Shown one piece after another: positions 5,200 to 7,144 of a stretch of DNA of 7,144 nucleotides. The DNA comes from Planctomycetota bacterium (GTDB lineage Bacteria > Planctomycetota > Phycisphaerae > UBA1845 > CAIVHJ01). A program made the translations under genes and the position numbers. Below the pieces are notes generated by a model. It had not been told where the DNA came from and ran no database searches. It saw nothing but the letters and a program-made list of their open reading frames with translations. The stretch's first letter is position 1. Each line of letters begins with the position of its first letter. Where the stretch lies: the NCBI GenBank assembly GCA_022573485.1, contig JACZTW010000205.1, positions 1 to 7,144 of the forward strand. Reading direction: 5' to 3'.

Positions 5200-7144
5200 A
5201 TGTCACGGTTTCTATCGCGACGTATTCTGGATCAGCAACAATCGGCCATCCGCAAGTACTCAGCCTGGGTGCAGCGGATCGGCGGCGTCAATTTGTCGCA
5301 GGGAGTATGCGATCAACCCGCCCCGGACGCCCTCAAACAGGCCGCCAAGCAGGCCATCGACGACGACAAGTCCATGTACACGCACATGCAGGGGATTCAC
5401 TCGGTCCGCGAGGCCATCGCCGAAAAGCTGAAGAAGTTCAACCACATCACCGCCGACCCGGAAACGGAAATCGCGGTGACCATCGGATCGGCCGGTGCGT
5501 TCGCGAGCCTGTGCGAGGCGACGCTGGACCCCGGTGACAACGTCGTCACGTTCTCACCCTACTATTCTTATCACACGAACTTCATCAAATTACTCGGCAA
5601 CGAAACGCGGTTCGTCGAGATGCAGCCGCCGCAGTGGCAATTCGATCGAGATGAATTGTCACGGGCTGTTGATGGCAACACCAAGATGCTGCTGGTGTGT
5701 ACGCCGTCAAACCCGACGGGCAAGGTGTTTGACCGCGAAGAGTTGGAGTTCATCATCGACCTCGCCGCAAAGCACGACTGCCTGATCGTCACCGATGAAG
5801 GGCTGATTCGCGCACTGTTCAACGGCGGTTCATCATCGACGCAGCACGCGGAGACCAAGACGACGCAACCGGGCAACCAATTGGCGCTCAACCAGCCGAA
5901 TAAGACATCTCCGGCCTCGAAAACGACCGCAAGCAAGAGCGCCGCGAATGCAAGTAAATCGGCAAAGCCGTCCATTCCACGAAAAACGGGCGGTGCTTTT
6001 CCGCCGTTTGAAGATCGAAAGCCACCCCTGGACGCCGGCGAAGGGGCCGGCGGAAAATCGGCGAAACAGGCAAAGATCATCGGCAAGGAACCCCCGGTCA
6101 AACTGCCGGACGCGAAGACGCCCGGAACCGCGAAAGTCGCCGCCAAGAAGCCGACGAAGCAGAGCATCCCGCCCAAGAACGCCGGCAAGCGGAAGCCGAA
6201 AATCATCGCCGGCCCGGCGCCTCTTATCAAATACGTTTCGCCCGTCCGTCACGGACTTCTTTTCCGGCACAGCGCGAAACACAAAGACTGGTTCGTCGTA
6301 CAATCTCAGGGCGTTGTGAAGCCGAACGACCGTATCGCTTCTCCGGAACCGTTCGATGCCACGCTCGACGTCGGCAGCGGACGTTGTCGCGTCACATTGC
6401 TGCCGGGAACTTCAGTCCGTTCGCTGCCCCCTTCAGCCGCGGCGAAGTTCGGATTCGAAATCCTTCACGGGCGAGTCATCATCCGCTGTGACTCAGAGCC
6501 CAAACCGGAAGAAGTCGAGGGGGCCACACTGGAGCTGCAGGTGCGTGGAGAAGTGTGGCGGATCGATCTGTTGACGCGAAAAACGGTGTGCGGGATCACG
6601 ATCCGGCCGAACGCCAGCAACGGGTTTGAAGTCTCGCTCGGCAAGGAAACGTATACCGGGGAATTGTTTGCCGCTTCCGGTTCGGTGCGCGTCGCCAATC
6701 CCAATCAAAAGGGAGATGTGATTGTCGTCACTGGGCGCGGAAAAGAATGCGGCCGATTGTCTCTCTCGCCGGGCGACCGGTCAAAGGTCTCGGTCACGCA
6801 ATCGGCAATGCCGTCGTGGCTGACGCCGGCCGGCCGCGTTCCGGGCGAACAAACGCGACGGGACGGACTGCTTTATATCAAGGAATTCGAAATCGGCGAC
6901 CCAGGTCCCGCCGGTACTGTCCGGATATCGATGCTGGACAACGTCACCGCCATCGTCAAAGACCGCCGTGCGCGGGTCTCCGAGTTCGCGGTGCGAACGC
7001 TCGCGGTGACGGAGAGCTACGCAGACCTCGTGCGATCTCTGGACCGCGCGCAGCACGAAGACGCCCGCAAAGCGGCATTCGACGGTTTACGCAAGTGGCT
7101 GCCGGCGGCGCCCGGAAACGGCAAACTCCTCAAAGCCGCACTGC
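5200..7144 (+). CDS. Chimeric frame: aminotransferase N-terminal half joined to FecR-like protein (partial)
   Basis: One open frame gives 648 residues and runs off the right edge. Residues 1-200 are the N-terminal half of a fold-type I, PLP-dependent class I/II aminotransferase: LSQGVCDQPAPD near 32-43, a Tyr/His/Gly-rich substrate region (YTHMQGIHSVREAI), and the NPTGKVF motif with N171. The segment CLIVTDE ends with D199, the residue that normally contacts the PLP ring nitrogen. After E200 the expected aromatic-rich continuation, the Schiff-base lysine and the carboxylate-binding arginine are all absent. Residues 205-341 are a Lys/Ala/Pro/Ser-rich low-complexity linker. Residues 342-540 resemble the beta-rich FecR-like domain of planctomycete membrane anti-sigma-type proteins (RVTLLPGTSVRSLPPSA, LSLSPGDRS, then MPSWLTP). 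Residues 541-648 follow as a helical region seen with that domain. No membrane segment is present, although FecR-like proteins normally have one. The fusion cannot be an active aminotransferase. The two halves probably belong to different genes. Confidence 0.7.
   Translation, partial: MSRFLSRRILDQQQSAIRKYSAWVQRIGGVNLSQGVCDQPAPDALKQAAKQAIDDDKSMYTHMQGIHSVREAIAEKLKKFNHITADPETEIAVTIGSAGAFASLCEATLDPGDNVVTFSPYYSYHTNFIKLLGNETRFVEMQPPQWQFDRDELSRAVDGNTKMLLVCTPSNPTGKVFDREELEFIIDLAAKHDCLIVTDEGLIRALFNGGSSSTQHAETKTTQPGNQLALNQPNKTSPASKTTASKSAANASKSAKPSIPRKTGGAFPPFEDRKPPLDAGEGAGGKSAKQAKIIGKEPPVKLPDAKTPGTAKVAAKKPTKQSIPPKNAGKRKPKIIAGPAPLIKYVSPVRHGLLFRHSAKHKDWFVVQSQGVVKPNDRIASPEPFDATLDVGSGRCRVTLLPGTSVRSLPPSAAAKFGFEILHGRVIIRCDSEPKPEEVEGATLELQVRGEVWRIDLLTRKTVCGITIRPNASNGFEVSLGKETYTGELFAASGSVRVANPNQKGDVIVVTGRGKECGRLSLSPGDRSKVSVTQSAMPSWLTPAGRVPGEQTRRDGLLYIKEFEIGDPGPAGTVRISMLDNVTAIVKDRRARVSEFAVRTLAVTESYADLVRSLDRAQHEDARKAAFDGLRKWLPAAPGNGKLLKAAL
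5799..5800. other. Suspected chimera or deletion junction
   Basis: Aminotransferase similarity stops right after Asp199-Glu200 (codons 5794-5799). The following GLIRALFNGG and the Lys-rich linker do not fit the family. The join keeps the reading frame, which happens by chance in about one of three same-strand joins. The missing pieces would be about 190 residues of aminotransferase and the N-terminus with the membrane segment of the FecR-like protein. The exact base is uncertain by a few codons. Confidence 0.55.

Noticed and set aside
4790..5206. Treating 4790-5206 and 3779-4720 (minus) as two separate hypothetical genes
   Set aside because: They are in the same phase with only one TGA between them. 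The second has no ribosome binding site at its proposed GTG (4720), and the thioredoxin-like pattern continues across the TGA.
5748..5840. 13-base direct repeat GTTCATCATCGAC at 5748-5760 and 5828-5840, on both sides of the suspected junction
   Set aside because: A deletion or misassembly through a repeat would leave one copy at the junction, not a copy on each side. The two copies are read in different frames, so it is probably chance.
5571..6230. Minus-strand frame of 219 codons with hydrophobic stretches
   Set aside because: It is antisense to the Lys/Ala/Pro-rich linker, whose codons read as Phe, Leu, Gly and Ala on the other strand. It also spans the suspected junction.

Overview
The window looks like chromosomal DNA of a planctomycete, probably near the Phycisphaerae. 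The main clue is the secreted protein ending in a doublet of dockerin-like calcium loops (DLTGDGDVG...DLAILLGAWG) framed by CPAD and TCP, an ending typical of exported planctomycete proteins. Two further proteins (a thioredoxin-like lipoprotein and a FecR-like protein) also resemble planctomycete families. These assignments come from reading the sequence by eye; no database was searched.

Layout. (1) 1-329, minus: the N-terminal part of a membrane-anchored protein that runs off the left edge, possibly of the DUF3179 type. (2) 330-835: a divergent intergenic region with a good sigma70-type promoter and several dyads. (3) 836-3709, plus: a secreted gluzincin metalloprotease (HEYGH) of 957 residues with C-terminal adhesion and dockerin-like domains. 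(4) 3779-5062, minus, convergent: a predicted lipoprotein with a thioredoxin-like domain. Its reading frame is broken by one in-frame TGA at 4790-4792, inside a Gly-Cys-Thr-[TGA]-Gly-Asn-Gly context. The frame continues on both sides of the TGA, and a hairpin that fits the bacterial SECIS rules follows at once, so I annotate it as a selenoprotein of 427 residues. A standard gene caller would split it into two unrelated hypothetical genes. (5) 5063-5199: a divergent promoter region. (6) 5200-7144, plus: one open frame that starts as a fold-type I aminotransferase and switches at about 5800 into a Lys/Ala/Pro-rich linker and a FecR-like domain, then runs off the right edge. The switch lies right after the PLP-binding Asp and removes the catalytic lysine. 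It is more likely an assembly chimera or a deletion scar than a working fusion.

The genes do not form an obvious pathway. Their orientations (minus, plus, minus, plus) mean that each is probably transcribed separately. The selenoprotein is the most interesting item. No selenocysteine machinery (selA, selB, selC, selD) lies in the window. No RNA genes, insertion sequences or CRISPR arrays were seen.
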